The notes under the pieces were generated by a model, which did no database searches, was not told the origin of the DNA, and saw only the letters and a program-made list of their open reading frames with translations. Below, in pieces: positions 11,897 to 20,113 of a DNA stretch of 64,000 bases. Each line of letters starts with the position of its first letter. Position 1 is the stretch's first letter. The stretch comes from GMQP-bins7 sp963776565 (GTDB lineage: Bacteria > Actinomycetota > Thermoleophilia > Gaiellales > Gaiellaceae), in the NCBI GenBank assembly GCA_963776565.1, contig CAVZNF010000006.1:98274-162273 (forward strand). Reading direction: 5' to 3'. A program made the translations under genes and the position numbers.

Positions 11897-13030
11897 ATGG
11901 CTACCACCGAGAGCGACTACTACGAGCTCCTAGGCGTCCCGCGCACTGCGAGCGACGCCGAGCTCAAGCGCGCGTTCCGCGCGCTCGCGCGCGAGCTGCA
12001 CCCCGACGTCTCCGCGGAGCCCGACGCGGAGCGCCGGTTCCGAGACGTCGCCGAGGCGTTCGAGGTGCTGTCCGACCCCGAGCGCCGAGCGACCTACGAC
12101 CGCTTCGGGAAGGCGGGCCTCGCACGAGGTGGCTTCGAGCCGGTCTTCGCCGACTTCGGGAGCCTCTCTGACGTCTTCGCAGCGTTCTTCGGAGACGATC
12201 TCCTCGGCGGCGCCGGCGCTCGGCAGAACCGCTCCCGGCGTGGGGGAGACGTTCAGGCGGTGGTGGAGATCGAGCTCGAGGAGGCGTTCACCGGGGCCGC
12301 TGTCAGCGTGCCGCTCGACGTTGCCCTCCCGTGCGAGCGCTGCGACTCGAGCGGCGCGGAACCGGGCACGTCGGCCCGGACGTGCCCGACCTGCTCGGGG
12401 TCAGGAGCTGTCCGCAGCGTCTCGCAGAACATCTTCGGCCAGTTCGTCCAGCAGCGAGCCTGCCCCGAGTGCGGCGGAGCCGGCGAGGTCATGGAACAGG
12501 CATGCGCCGACTGCGGTGGCGAGGGGCGGATCGTGTCGCGCACGCAGATCGAGGTCGACGTCCCGAAGGGCATCCACGACGGACAGCAGATCCGCGTGCG
12601 CGGAGAAGGGCATGCCGGGTTCCGGAGCTCCGAGCGCGGCCACGCGTTCGTGATCGTCCGCGTCCGGCCGGATCCGCGCTTCGTACGCGACGGAGACGAT
12701 CTGCACACGGCGCTGCGACTCACGATGACCGAGGCAGCGCTCGGGACGGCGGCGACGGTGTCGTCGCTCGCGGGCGACGTCGAGCTCGACGTTCCGGCCG
12801 GCACGCAGCCCGGTGAAGTGCGCGTTCTCAAGGGCGAGGGGATGCCTGCGCTGCGCGGCTCCGGGCGCGGCTCGCTCTATGTGCGGCTGGACGTCGCCGT
12901 GCCGACGGCGCTCGACGACGAGCAGCGCACGCTCCTCGCGCAGCTCGACGAGAAGCTCGGAGACGAGGCCTACGTCTCGCGCGACGAGGACGAGGGGTTC
13001 TTCAGCCGCCTGAAGAGCGCGCTGCGCTGA
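11897..13030 (+). CDS. dnaJ: Chaperone DnaJ (Hsp40)
   Basis: Co-chaperone that delivers unfolded clients to DnaK and stimulates its ATPase. The 377-residue type I DnaJ has the J domain (DYYELLGVPRTASDAELKRA, with the HPD motif at about residue 36), a G/F-type linker that is short and phenylalanine-rich, four CxxCxGxG zinc-binding repeats (CERCDSSG, CPTCSGSG, CPECGGAG, CADCGGEG) and the C-terminal peptide-binding domains. The frame is intact. Its TGA overlaps a possible CTG start of prmA. Confidence 0.96.
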   Translation: MATTESDYYELLGVPRTASDAELKRAFRALARELHPDVSAEPDAERRFRDVAEAFEVLSDPERRATYDRFGKAGLARGGFEPVFADFGSLSDVFAAFFGDDLLGGAGARQNRSRRGGDVQAVVEIELEEAFTGAAVSVPLDVALPCERCDSSGAEPGTSARTCPTCSGSGAVRSVSQNIFGQFVQQRACPECGGAGEVMEQACADCGGEGRIVSRTQIEVDVPKGIHDGQQIRVRGEGHAGFRSSERGHAFVIVRVRPDPRFVRDGDDLHTALRLTMTEAALGTAATVSSLAGDVELDVPAGTQPGEVRVLKGEGMPALRGSGRGSLYVRLDVAVPTALDDEQRTLLAQLDEKLGDEAYVSRDEDEGFFSRLKSALR

Positions 13031-13095
13031 GCGGCCTCGTCCGCGTCGCGTTCAGCGTCCCGAGCGCGGAAGCCGAGATCGCCCGAGCGTGGCTC

Positions 13096-13797
13096 GTGGA
13101 GCGCTTTCCGGCCGGGTTCGAAGAGCACGAGGCAGGCTCGCACGTCGAGCTCGTCGCGTACACCGACCGCGCGGGCGAGGCGGAGATCCGGGCGGCCTTC
13201 GCTCAGGCGACGAGTGAGCCCGTTGCGGGCGGGTGGGAAGACCGCTGGAAGGAGTTCCATCGTCCCGTCCGCGCCGGCGGGATCTGGATCGGGCCGCCGT
13301 GGATCGCGCCGCCGGCCGGAGAGCTCGCGGTCGTCGTCGATCCCGGGCGAGCGTTCGGGACGGGTGCGCATCCGACGACGCGCGCATGCATTGACCTTCT
13401 CGCCGGGCTCGAGCGCGGCAGCCTGCTCGATGCCGGCTGCGGGTCGGGTGTCGTGGCTGTCGCAGCGGCCCGCCTCGGCTTCGCTCCTGTCCGCGCCGTC
13501 GATCTCGACGACGTCGCCGTCGAGGTCACGGCGGAGACCGCACGCACGAACGGCGTCGAGCTGGAGGTTGCGCACGTCGACGTGCTCCGCGACGAGATCC
13601 CCGACGCCGATGTCGTCGTAGCCAATATCGAGCTCACCGTCGTCGAGGCCCTTCTCGATCGTTCTCCGGCACGAGTCGCCGTGACGTCGGGCTACCTGGC
13701 CGCCGAACGGCCGCGCGCGCAAGTGTGGATCCACGTTCAGCGCATTGAGCTCGATGGCTGGGCCGCGGACGTTTTTTCCAGAGCAGCACTAAGCTAG
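13096..13797 (+). CDS. prmA: Ribosomal protein L11 methyltransferase
   Basis: SAM-dependent methyltransferase that modifies ribosomal protein L11. The catalytic domain shows DPGRAFGTGAHPTTRACI, the SAM-binding LLDAGCGSGVVAVAAARLG and VVANIELTVVEALL. The first in-frame standard start is GTG 13096 (233 residues). The family-like N-terminal strand VRVAFSVPSAEAEIARAWL is encoded in frame directly upstream, back to a CTG at 13027 that overlaps the dnaJ stop as CTGA. The true start may therefore be that CTG, giving about 256 residues. The chaperone-to-prmA-to-mtaB order is widespread in Gram-positive bacteria. Confidence 0.9.
   Translation: MERFPAGFEEHEAGSHVELVAYTDRAGEAEIRAAFAQATSEPVAGGWEDRWKEFHRPVRAGGIWIGPPWIAPPAGELAVVVDPGRAFGTGAHPTTRACIDLLAGLERGSLLDAGCGSGVVAVAAARLGFAPVRAVDLDDVAVEVTAETARTNGVELEVAHVDVLRDEIPDADVVVANIELTVVEALLDRSPARVAVTSGYLAAERPRAQVWIHVQRIELDGWAADVFSRAALS
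13790..13795 (+). promoter_or_regulatory. -10 element of mtaB (leaderless type)
   Basis: TAAGCT at the very end of prmA, 9 nt before the ATG of mtaB. It fits the TANNNT pattern but, being inside an operon-like run, it may be secondary or fortuitous. Confidence 0.3.
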
Positions 13798-13804
13798 TCC
13801 GGCG

Positions 13805-14998
13805 ATGGCGTCGTTCTCCGTTTCCTTCCTGGGCTGCAAGGTCTCCTACGCGGATGGGCAGGCCGTGCGCGAGCGCCTGCTGCGCGACGGTCATGTCGAG
13901 GTCGCAGGGCGGGGCCGACGTGGCCGTCGTGAACACGTGCTGCGTCACGCACGAGGCGATCTCGAAGTCACGCCAGGCCGTCTCGCGCGCGGCGCGGAGT
14001 CACGGTCGCGTGTACGTGACCGGGTGTGGCGCAAATCTCCGAGGAGCCTTCGCCGGCACGGCACCGAACGTGACGGTCGTTGCGCTGCCGAGCGAGGAGA
14101 TGCCGATCGCCGTTTCAGCCGGCGTCGGCGCGCTCGGCTGCGTCCAGGCCGACGCCCGGCTCGAGCGCACTCGCGCCTTCGTGAAGATCCAGGACGGCTG
14201 CTCCTTCTCGTGCTCCTTCTGCGTGATCCCGCTTGTTCGCGGGGCGACGCGCAGTCGTCGTGCCGATGCGGTGCTGGGCGAGATCGAGCGTCGCGTCGCC
14301 CAGGGACATCGCGAGATCGTCCTGACCGGCGTGAACCTCGGCTGCTTCAGGGATCGCGAGGCCGGTTACACGCTGCCGCGGCTCGTTCGCGAGGCCGGCG
14401 CACTGCCCGGCGTCGAGCGCCTGCGACTCTCGTCGATCGAGGTCAATCACCTCACGGACGACCTCGTCGCGGCGCTCCGCGAGACGCCCGCGGCGTCGCG
14501 TCATCTCCACGTGCCCCTGCAGTCCGGCGACGACGCCGTTCTTCGAGCGATGCGGCGACGCTACTCCGCCGAGCAGTACGTCGCGAAGCTCGGGCCGCTG
14601 GGCGACTTCAACCTCACCGCCGACGTGATCGTCGGCTTCCCGTCGGAAGACGAGGAGGCGTTCCGGCGGACGCTCGAAGTCGTCGAGCAGGCGGGGCTCT
14701 CCCGCCTCCACGTCTTCCCGTACTCGCCGCGGCCGGGCACGGAACGGACGGTGTCGATCCCGTGCCGCCTGCGGTCAAGAAGGAGCGCAGCGCTCGTCTG
14801 CGCGCGCTCTCCGACGAGCTCTCGCGTCGTCGCTGGGCGGCGAAGGTCGGGAGCACCGATCGCGTCCTCGTCGATAGGCCGGGCCGTGGCTACGGCGACG
14901 ACTACACGCCGTGGCTCGTCCCCGGCGACGTCGGTCAGCTTCTGCATGCTCGTGCCGTCGGTGTGTCGGAGGAGGGGATCCTTGCCGTCGCCGCCTGA
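13805..14998 (+). CDS. mtaB: tRNA methylthiotransferase MtaB (MiaB family; two frame breaks)
   Basis: Radical SAM methylthiotransferase that converts t6A to ms2t6A at position 37 of tRNAs decoding ANN codons. The N-terminal UPF0004 domain has its cluster cysteines in FLGCKVSYADGQ and VVNTCCVTHEA; the radical SAM motif is GCSFSCSFCVIP (CxxxCxxC); a C-terminal TRAM-like part follows PPAVKKERSARLRALSDEL. About 397 residues after correction. There is a +1 break at about 13905-13913 and a -1 (or +2) break at about 14745-14755, so overall length stays in register. The stop overlaps the TTG start proposed for the HIT gene. Confidence 0.88.
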   Translation: MASFSVSFLGCKVSYADGQAVRERLLRDGHVEVAGRGRRGRREHVLRHARGDLEVTPGRLARGAESRSRVRDRVWRKSPRSLRRHGTERDGRCAAERGDADRRFSRRRRARLRPGRRPARAHSRLREDPGRLLLLVLLLRDPACSRGDAQSSCRCGAGRDRASRRPGTSRDRPDRREPRLLQGSRGRLHAAAARSRGRRTARRRAPATLVDRGQSPHGRPRRGAPRDARGVASSPRAPAVRRRRRSSSDAATLLRRAVRREARAAGRLQPHRRRDRRLPVGRRGGVPADARSRRAGGALPPPRLPVLAAAGHGTDGVDPVPPAVKKERSARLRALSDELSRRRWAAKVGSTDRVLVDRPGRGYGDDYTPWLVPGDVGQLLHARAVGVSEEGILAVAA

Positions 14999-15348
14999 GA
15001 ACTGCCTCTTCTGCAAGCTCGTCGCCGAGGGAGAGCATGTGCACAGAGCCGACGGGTTCGTCGCAATCCGCGACATCAATCCGATCGCCGAGACGCACCT
15101 GCTCGTCCTGCCGGCACGCCACGTCGACACGTTCCGGGACGTCGACGCGTTCCCCGACGAGGAGGCGGCGAGCATGCTCCGATTCGTGGCCGACACCGCG
15201 GCCAGCTGCCGGCCTCGACGACTACAAGGTGCTCGTCAACGTCGGCGCAGGGGGCGGGCAGACCGTCTTCCATCTCCACTGGCACGTCCTCGGCGGTCGC
15301 TTCGACACCGGCAAGCTCGCACGTGTGCTCGAGCTGGAGACGGCGTAG
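14982..15348 (+). CDS. HIT family nucleotide-binding hydrolase (one frame break)
   Basis: Histidine-triad protein of the Hint/PKCI type, hydrolysing purine nucleoside phosphoramidates or related nucleotide conjugates. The N-terminus has the zinc-type NCLFCKLV, then FVAIRDINPIAETHLLVLP, and the C-terminus carries the histidine triad in TVFHLHWHVLGGR (HxHxH). TTG 14982 is the only start that keeps the cysteine pair. About 121 residues after correction of a +1 break at about 15205-15212. It overlaps mtaB upstream, and its last base is the first base of the next GTG start, so it belongs to the same operon. Confidence 0.85.
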
Positions 15349-15788
15349 TGCTGATCGCCCGTATCGAGGACGAGCTCAAGGCTGCGCGGCTCGCGCGCGA
15401 CGAGGATCGCCGCGACGCGCTCAGCTTGCTCCTCAACGCGCTGCAGGCCGCCCAGAAGGAGCTTCAGCGCCCGCTCTCGGAGGACGAGGAGCTGCAGGTG
15501 CTGCAACGCGAGCGCAAGCGCCGCGTCGAGGCCGCGGAGGCGTTCCGTTCGGGCGGGCGCGAGGAGCAGGCCGAAGACGAGGAGTACGAGCTCGAGGTGC
15601 TCGCGGAGTTCATGCCCGAGCAGATGTCCGAGGAGGAGATCGAGGAGATCATCGACGACGTCATCTCCGAGGTCGGGGCGACCAACATCCGCGACATGGG
15701 CCGGGTCATGGCCGGTGTGATGCACCAGGTGTCGGGTCGCGCCGACGGCTCGACCGTCTCGCAGCTCGTCAAGGAAAAGCTCGCCTAG
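15348..15788 (+). CDS. yqeY: GatB/YqeY domain protein
   Basis: Stand-alone YqeY domain, related to the tRNA-binding tail of GatB of the amidotransferase that makes Gln-tRNA or Asn-tRNA. Its exact role is unknown. The 146-residue helical protein starts MLIARIEDELKAARLARDE and includes LSLLLNALQAAQKELQRPLS, a strongly acidic middle and the C-terminal domain SEVGATNIRDMGRVMAGVM. The GTG start shares one base with the HIT stop. It precedes phoH by 20 nt. Confidence 0.9.
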   Translation: MLIARIEDELKAARLARDEDRRDALSLLLNALQAAQKELQRPLSEDEELQVLQRERKRRVEAAEAFRSGGREEQAEDEEYELEVLAEFMPEQMSEEEIEEIIDDVISEVGATNIRDMGRVMAGVMHQVSGRADGSTVSQLVKEKLA

Positions 15789-15796
15789 CCCGTCCC

Positions 15797-15802
15797 TACA
15801 CT
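15797..15802 (+). promoter_or_regulatory. -10 element of phoH (leaderless type)
   Basis: TACACT, then 6 nt, then the GTG of phoH. No Shine-Dalgarno is present in the 20-nt gap after yqeY. Confidence 0.5.
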
Positions 15803-15808
15803 GCGCCT

Positions 15809-16768
15809 GTGCAACAGGTGCTGGACGTCTCGAACGAGGTTGCGGCCGAGCTCGCCGGCGTCGAGGACGGTGTCCTCGACGCGCTGCGCGAGCGGCTTCA
15901 TTGCACGATCGCTCTCCGTGGCAACCGGCTGACCCTCGGGGGCGAGGACGGCGACGTCGCCGCAGCACGCGCCGTCGTCGACGAGCTCGTGGATCTGGTC
16001 GAGGGCGGGCACCAGATCGGCCCCGACACGGTCGGGGCGGTACTCGCCGCGCTCGATCAGGCGGAAGACGTGCGCGACGTATTCGACGACGTCGTCTGGC
16101 GCCATCGCGGCAAGAACATCACGCCGAAGACCGTGAACCAGAAGCGCTACGTCGACGCGATCCGCGAGGCGACCGTGACGTTCGGCATCGGTCCGGCCGG
16201 CACCGGAAAGACGTACCTCGCCATGGCGCTAGCGGTGTCGGCCCTCTCGGAGGGAGCCGTCGGGCGCGTGATCCTGACCCGACCCGCCGTCGAGGCCGGC
16301 GAGCGCCTCGGGTTTCTCCCCGGCGACATGCTCGCGAAGGTCGATCCCTATCTCCGCCCGCTGTACGACGCCCTCTACGACATGCTCGACCCCGAGCGGC
16401 TGGCCGGGTACATGGAGCGCGGCACGATCGAGGTCGCGCCGCTTGCCTTCATGCGCGGCCGGACGCTCAACGATTCGTTCATCGTGCTCGACGAGGCCCA
16501 GAACACGACTCCCGAGCAGATGCAGATGTTCCTCACGCGGCTGGGGTTCGGCTCGAGGATGGTCGTGACCGGGGACGTGACGCAGGTCGACCTCCCGCGG
16601 GAGCAGGCGTCCGGGCTCATTCAGGTGCGCGAGATCCTCGCCGGGATCGACGGCATCGGGTTCGTCGAGTTCGGAAACGAGGACGTCGTGCGGCACAAGC
16701 TCGTCCAACGGATCGTCGAGGCGTACAAGCGCCACGCCGAGGAGACGGGTACGGCCAGGCGCCGGTGA
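15809..16768 (+). CDS. phoH: PhoH family ATPase
   Basis: PhoH-like P-loop ATPase, probably an RNA-associated NTPase since it is encoded next to the 16S rRNA endoribonuclease YbeY in many bacteria. The 319-residue protein has an N-terminal KH-like region, the TPKTVNQKRYVDAI entry motif, Walker A GPAGTGKTYLAMALA and Walker B FIVLDEAQNTTPEQM, followed by RMVVTGDVTQVDLP. GTG 15809 was chosen because it immediately follows a -10 element and gives the usual family length. Its stop overlaps the ybeY start by 4 nt. Confidence 0.94.
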   Translation: MQQVLDVSNEVAAELAGVEDGVLDALRERLHCTIALRGNRLTLGGEDGDVAAARAVVDELVDLVEGGHQIGPDTVGAVLAALDQAEDVRDVFDDVVWRHRGKNITPKTVNQKRYVDAIREATVTFGIGPAGTGKTYLAMALAVSALSEGAVGRVILTRPAVEAGERLGFLPGDMLAKVDPYLRPLYDALYDMLDPERLAGYMERGTIEVAPLAFMRGRTLNDSFIVLDEAQNTTPEQMQMFLTRLGFGSRMVVTGDVTQVDLPREQASGLIQVREILAGIDGIGFVEFGNEDVVRHKLVQRIVEAYKRHAEETGTARRR

Positions 16769-17145
16769 TCGTCGTCGAGACGACGAACCGCAGCGGGCTC
16801 GCGGTCGAGGACGAGGCCGCAACGGAGCTCGCCCGGCAGGTTCTGGCAGCCGAGGGCGTCGCGGATGGGGAGCTTGGGATCTCCTTCGTGGGGCCTGACG
16901 AGATGCGCGAGCTGAAGCGCGCGCATCTCGGCATCGACGAGGCCACTGACGTCCTGTCGTTCCCGCTCGACGGTCGTGACGACGTTCCCGAGGGTGTCCC
17001 GCGCGCGCTCGGCGACGTGGTGTTGTGCCCGCAGGTCGTAGGGGCGGAGTGGCGCGGGCCGCTCGTCCACGGGCTTCTCCACCTCCTCGGCTACGACCAC
17101 GGGGTCGAGATGGAGACGCGCGAGAAGGAGCACGTCCGCGGATGA
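16765..17145 (+). CDS. ybeY: Endoribonuclease YbeY (rRNA maturation)
   Basis: Zinc-dependent single-strand endoribonuclease required for 16S rRNA 3'-end maturation and ribosome quality control. The 126-residue product carries the family signature HGLLHLLGYDH (three zinc-binding histidines) and the DVLSFPLDG block typical of UPF0054. GTG 16765 overlaps the phoH stop as GTGA, and the stop overlaps the next ATG, so phoH-ybeY-dgk are translationally linked. Confidence 0.94.
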   Translation: MIVVETTNRSGLAVEDEAATELARQVLAAEGVADGELGISFVGPDEMRELKRAHLGIDEATDVLSFPLDGRDDVPEGVPRALGDVVLCPQVVGAEWRGPLVHGLLHLLGYDHGVEMETREKEHVRG

Positions 17146-17861
17146 CCCGCCAGCGGAGCCAGTCCCTGTTCCAGAGCTTCAACTTCGCGACCGAAGGGAT
17201 CGTGCACGCCGTCCGCACGCAGCGGAATCTCTGGATCCACTTCGCTCTTGCGGCTGCCGTTCTCGTCGCGGCAGTCGGATTCGGCGCGAGCAAGCTCGAG
17301 CTGGCGGTCCTGTTGCTCGCGATCACGTTCGTCCTCGTCGCGGAGCTCGTGAACACGGCGGTCGAGGCTGCGGTCGACGTGGCGTCGACCTCGTTCGATC
17401 CGATGGCGAAGATCGCGAAGGACATTGCAGCCGGGGCCGTCCTCGTCGCTGCGCTCAACGCCGTGGCTGTCGGGTATCTCGTGTTCTCGGGCGAGGTCGC
17501 GACCAGGAGCTCGCGCTTCCTCACGCGCCTGTCGGACGCGCCGGCCGAGCTCACGCTGGTTGCGTTGGCGGTCACGGTCATCCTCGTCATCGCGGTGAAG
17601 GCCTATACCGGACGCGGAACACCGCTTCGTGGAGGCCTTCCGTCAGGACATGCCGCTGTGGCCTTCGCCGGCTGGATGGCGGTGACGCTCGTCCTCGAGG
17701 ACTCGCCGCGCCGCTTCCTGATCTCGTCCGTCACGTTCATCATGGCGTTGCTCGTGGCGCAAACTCGTGTGGAGACCGGCGTGCACTCCTCCTCGGAGGT
17801 CGCCAGCGGCGCGGTCCTGGGAGCGCTCGTCACGCTCTTCCTCTTCCAGGCCTTCGGATGA
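17142..17861 (+). CDS. Diacylglycerol/undecaprenol kinase fused to PAP2 phosphatase
   Basis: Two membrane enzymes in one 239-residue chain. Residues 1-115 resemble DgkA-type kinases (FNFATEGIVHAVRTQRNLW; VAELVNTAVEAAVDV; KIAKDIAAGAV), which in Gram-positive bacteria phosphorylate undecaprenol. Residues 120-239 are a PAP2-type phosphatase with the signature parts KAYTGRGTPLRGGLPSGHAA and the late histidine in RVETGVHSSSEV. Together they would interconvert undecaprenol and its phosphate, the lipid carrier for wall synthesis; that coupling is inference. Six or more hydrophobic helices are visible. The start overlaps ybeY by 4 nt. Confidence 0.85.
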   Translation: MTRQRSQSLFQSFNFATEGIVHAVRTQRNLWIHFALAAAVLVAAVGFGASKLELAVLLLAITFVLVAELVNTAVEAAVDVASTSFDPMAKIAKDIAAGAVLVAALNAVAVGYLVFSGEVATRSSRFLTRLSDAPAELTLVALAVTVILVIAVKAYTGRGTPLRGGLPSGHAAVAFAGWMAVTLVLEDSPRRFLISSVTFIMALLVAQTRVETGVHSSSEVASGAVLGALVTLFLFQAFG

Positions 17862-17871
17862 CGGATCGCCG

Positions 17872-18246
17872 ATGACCGATCTGGAATTGCTCGCCGCCGC
17901 GGACGCGGCTGCAGCTCGCGCATATGCGCCGTACTCGGATTTCCACGTCGGGTGCGCGGTGCTCGCGCGGGACGGCCGGGTGATCGAGGGAGTGAACGTC
18001 GAGAACGCGGCCTACCCGCTGGGCGTGTGCGCCGAGCGGACCGCGTTCTCGCGGGCGGTCGCCGAGGGGTATCGGCCGGGAGACTTCGCGGTCGCGGCGA
18101 TCACTGCGTCGCCGTGCGGAGGGTGCAGGCAGTGGCTGCACGAGATGGGCGTCGACCGCGTGGTGTTTCGCAACGGCGGGCGTGTCGTGACCATGACACC
18201 CGACGAGTTGCTCCCCGAGTCGTTCGACAGCTCGGAATTTCGATGA
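17872..18246 (+). CDS. cdd: Cytidine deaminase
   Basis: Zinc enzyme that deaminates cytidine and deoxycytidine in pyrimidine salvage. The 124-residue protein shows YSDFHVGCAVLA, the catalytic NVENAAYPLGVCAERTA (CxE) and the second zinc site SPCGGCRQ. The length is normal for the homotetrameric form. It lies 10 nt after dgk/PAP2 and 10 nt before era, an order (ybeY-dgkA-cdd-era) well known from Bacillus and many actinobacteria. Confidence 0.95.
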   Translation: MTDLELLAAADAAAARAYAPYSDFHVGCAVLARDGRVIEGVNVENAAYPLGVCAERTAFSRAVAEGYRPGDFAVAAITASPCGGCRQWLHEMGVDRVVFRNGGRVVTMTPDELLPESFDSSEFR

Positions 18247-18256
18247 AAGCGAGCCC

Positions 18257-19117
18257 GTGAAAAGCGGCTTCGTAGTGATCGCAGGCCGTCCGAACGTGGG
18301 CAAGTCGACACTCGTGAACGCACTCTGCGGCGAGAAGATCGCGATCACGTCGAATGTCCCCAATACGACTCGACGACGGCTCTTCGGCGTCGCGAACGGC
18401 CCCGACTACCAGCTCGCGCTCGTCGATCTTCCGGGCTTCCAGCGCCCGATGGACGCACTGACGGAGCGGATGCAGCAGACGGTCGACGCGTCGTTCGAGG
18501 ACGTCGACGCCGTGCTGCTCGTGGTCGACGCCCGCGCGCACATCGGAGCCGGCGATCGCTTCGTCGCGCGTCGGGTCTTCGGGCTCGAGAAGCCCGTCGT
18601 GATTGCCCTGAACAAGATCGACCGGCTGAAGCCGGCACACGTCGTGTCGCAGATGAAGACGGCGGCGACGCTCGGCGACTTCCACGCTCTGCATCCAGTG
18701 AGCGCGAAGACGAAAGACGGCGTGGACGAGCTCCGCAGCGACCTCGTCTTCCTGCTCCCGGAAGGCCCTGCCTACTTCCCAGAGTCACAGACGACCGACC
18801 TCACACTCGAGGAGCGCGTGGCCGAGGTGATCCGCGAGAAGGCGCTGCACCTCACCCGCGACGAGGTACCGCACGCAGTGATCGTCGAGGTCGAGGAGAT
18901 CGAGGACCGGAGGCTGCGCGCGCTCGTCTACGTCGAAACCGAGTCGCAGAAGGGAATCCTCGTGGGGAAGAGAGGCGAAATGGTGCGCGAGATCGGAACG
19001 CGCGCCAGGCCGGAGGTCGAAGCTCTCGTCGGCCGTCCGCTCTTCCTCGAGCTCAAGGTCAAGGTGCGGCCGAAGTGGCGCCGCGATCCGCTGATGCTCG
19101 AGCGCTTCGGACTCTGA
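18257..19117 (+). CDS. era: GTPase Era
   Basis: Essential GTPase that binds the 3' end of 16S rRNA and acts in 30S maturation. The 286-residue protein has G1 AGRPNVGKST, G3 DLPGF, G4 NKID and a C-terminal KH domain (KGILVGKRGEMVREIGTRAR). The G2 switch region reads PNTTRRR. GTG 18257 gives the usual short N-terminus before the P-loop. It is the last gene of the lepA-to-era run; a gap of about 57 nt containing the deoC promoter element follows. Confidence 0.96.
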   Translation: MKSGFVVIAGRPNVGKSTLVNALCGEKIAITSNVPNTTRRRLFGVANGPDYQLALVDLPGFQRPMDALTERMQQTVDASFEDVDAVLLVVDARAHIGAGDRFVARRVFGLEKPVVIALNKIDRLKPAHVVSQMKTAATLGDFHALHPVSAKTKDGVDELRSDLVFLLPEGPAYFPESQTTDLTLEERVAEVIREKALHLTRDEVPHAVIVEVEEIEDRRLRALVYVETESQKGILVGKRGEMVREIGTRARPEVEALVGRPLFLELKVKVRPKWRRDPLMLERFGL

Positions 19118-19162
19118 GCAGCACGCCTGCCTTCGTCGAGCCGTAGCCCGCACCGACGGCAC

Positions 19163-19168
19163 TACACT
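19163..19168 (+). promoter_or_regulatory. -10 element of deoC (leaderless type)
   Basis: TACACT followed by 6 nt and the ATG of deoC. It starts a new transcription unit after era. Confidence 0.55.
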
Positions 19169-19174
19169 CGGAGC

Positions 19175-20113
19175 ATGGCGTTGGCGCCTGCACTCGTTGG
19201 TGGCTTCGAGCTCCCGTCCGGCCCGCGGCTCCCGCGGATCGGCACGGTCGACGCGGTCGCGCTCGAGGAGCGCGCCGCGACGCTCGCCAAGCGTTCGATC
19301 AAGCGCGAGTCGAAGGTGCAGGCGCTCGAGCTCGCGGTGCGGATGATGGATCTGACGACGCTCGAGGGCCAGGACACGCCGGGAAAGGTGGCGGCGCTCT
19401 GCTCGAAGGCGATGCGGCCGGATCCCGCCGATCTCTCCGTCCCCCCGGTGGCGGCGGTGTGCATCTACCCGAGCCTCGTCGCCGTGGCCAAGGAGCGGCT
19501 CGCGGGCAGCGGCGTGAAGGTTGCCTCCGTCGCGACGGCGTTCCCCTCGGGCCAGTCTCCGACGGAGATCAAGGTCGCCGAGACGAGGGCCGTCGTCGAG
19601 TTGGGCGCCGACGAGGTCGACATGGTCATCGATCGCGGCGCATTCCTCTCGGGGCGATACGCGAAGGTCTTCGACGAGATCGTCCGCGTGAAGGAAGCGT
19701 GTGGCGACGCCCATCTGAAGGTGATCCTCGAGACGGGCGAGCTCGGCACGTATGACAACGTGCGCCGTGCGTCGCTGATCGCGATCGCCGCCGGCGCGGA
19801 CTTCGTCAAGACCTCGACCGGAAAGGTGAGCCCGGCGGCGACGCTGCCCGTGACGCTGTGCATGATGGAAGTGGTCCGCGACGTCTACGACGAGACCGGA
19901 CACATCGTCGGCATCAAGCCGGCCGGCGGGATCCGCGCGTCGAAGCAGGCGGTCCAGTACCTCGTGACGCTCTACGAGACGCTCGGGCCGCGCTGGATGA
20001 CTCCCGACCTGTTCCGCTTCGGCGCGTCCTCGCTCCTGAACGACGTCCTCATGCAGCTCCGCAAGGAGAAGACGGGGCGCTATCAGTCCGGCGATTACTT
20101 CACGATCGACTGA
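19175..20113 (+). CDS. deoC: Deoxyribose-phosphate aldolase
   Basis: Cleaves 2-deoxyribose 5-phosphate to glyceraldehyde 3-phosphate and acetaldehyde in deoxynucleoside breakdown. The 312-residue class I aldolase has the Schiff-base lysine in DFVKTSTGK, the second active-site lysine in GIKPAGGIR, and ELGADEVDMVIDRGAF. It is longer than the E. coli enzyme by an N-terminal extension and a C-terminal tail ending SGDYFTID, a form seen in actinobacteria. Its stop overlaps the ATG of the following aldehyde dehydrogenase, which can be expected to consume the acetaldehyde released. Confidence 0.94.
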   Translation: MALAPALVGGFELPSGPRLPRIGTVDAVALEERAATLAKRSIKRESKVQALELAVRMMDLTTLEGQDTPGKVAALCSKAMRPDPADLSVPPVAAVCIYPSLVAVAKERLAGSGVKVASVATAFPSGQSPTEIKVAETRAVVELGADEVDMVIDRGAFLSGRYAKVFDEIVRVKEACGDAHLKVILETGELGTYDNVRRASLIAIAAGADFVKTSTGKVSPAATLPVTLCMMEVVRDVYDETGHIVGIKPAGGIRASKQAVQYLVTLYETLGPRWMTPDLFRFGASSLLNDVLMQLRKEKTGRYQSGDYFTID

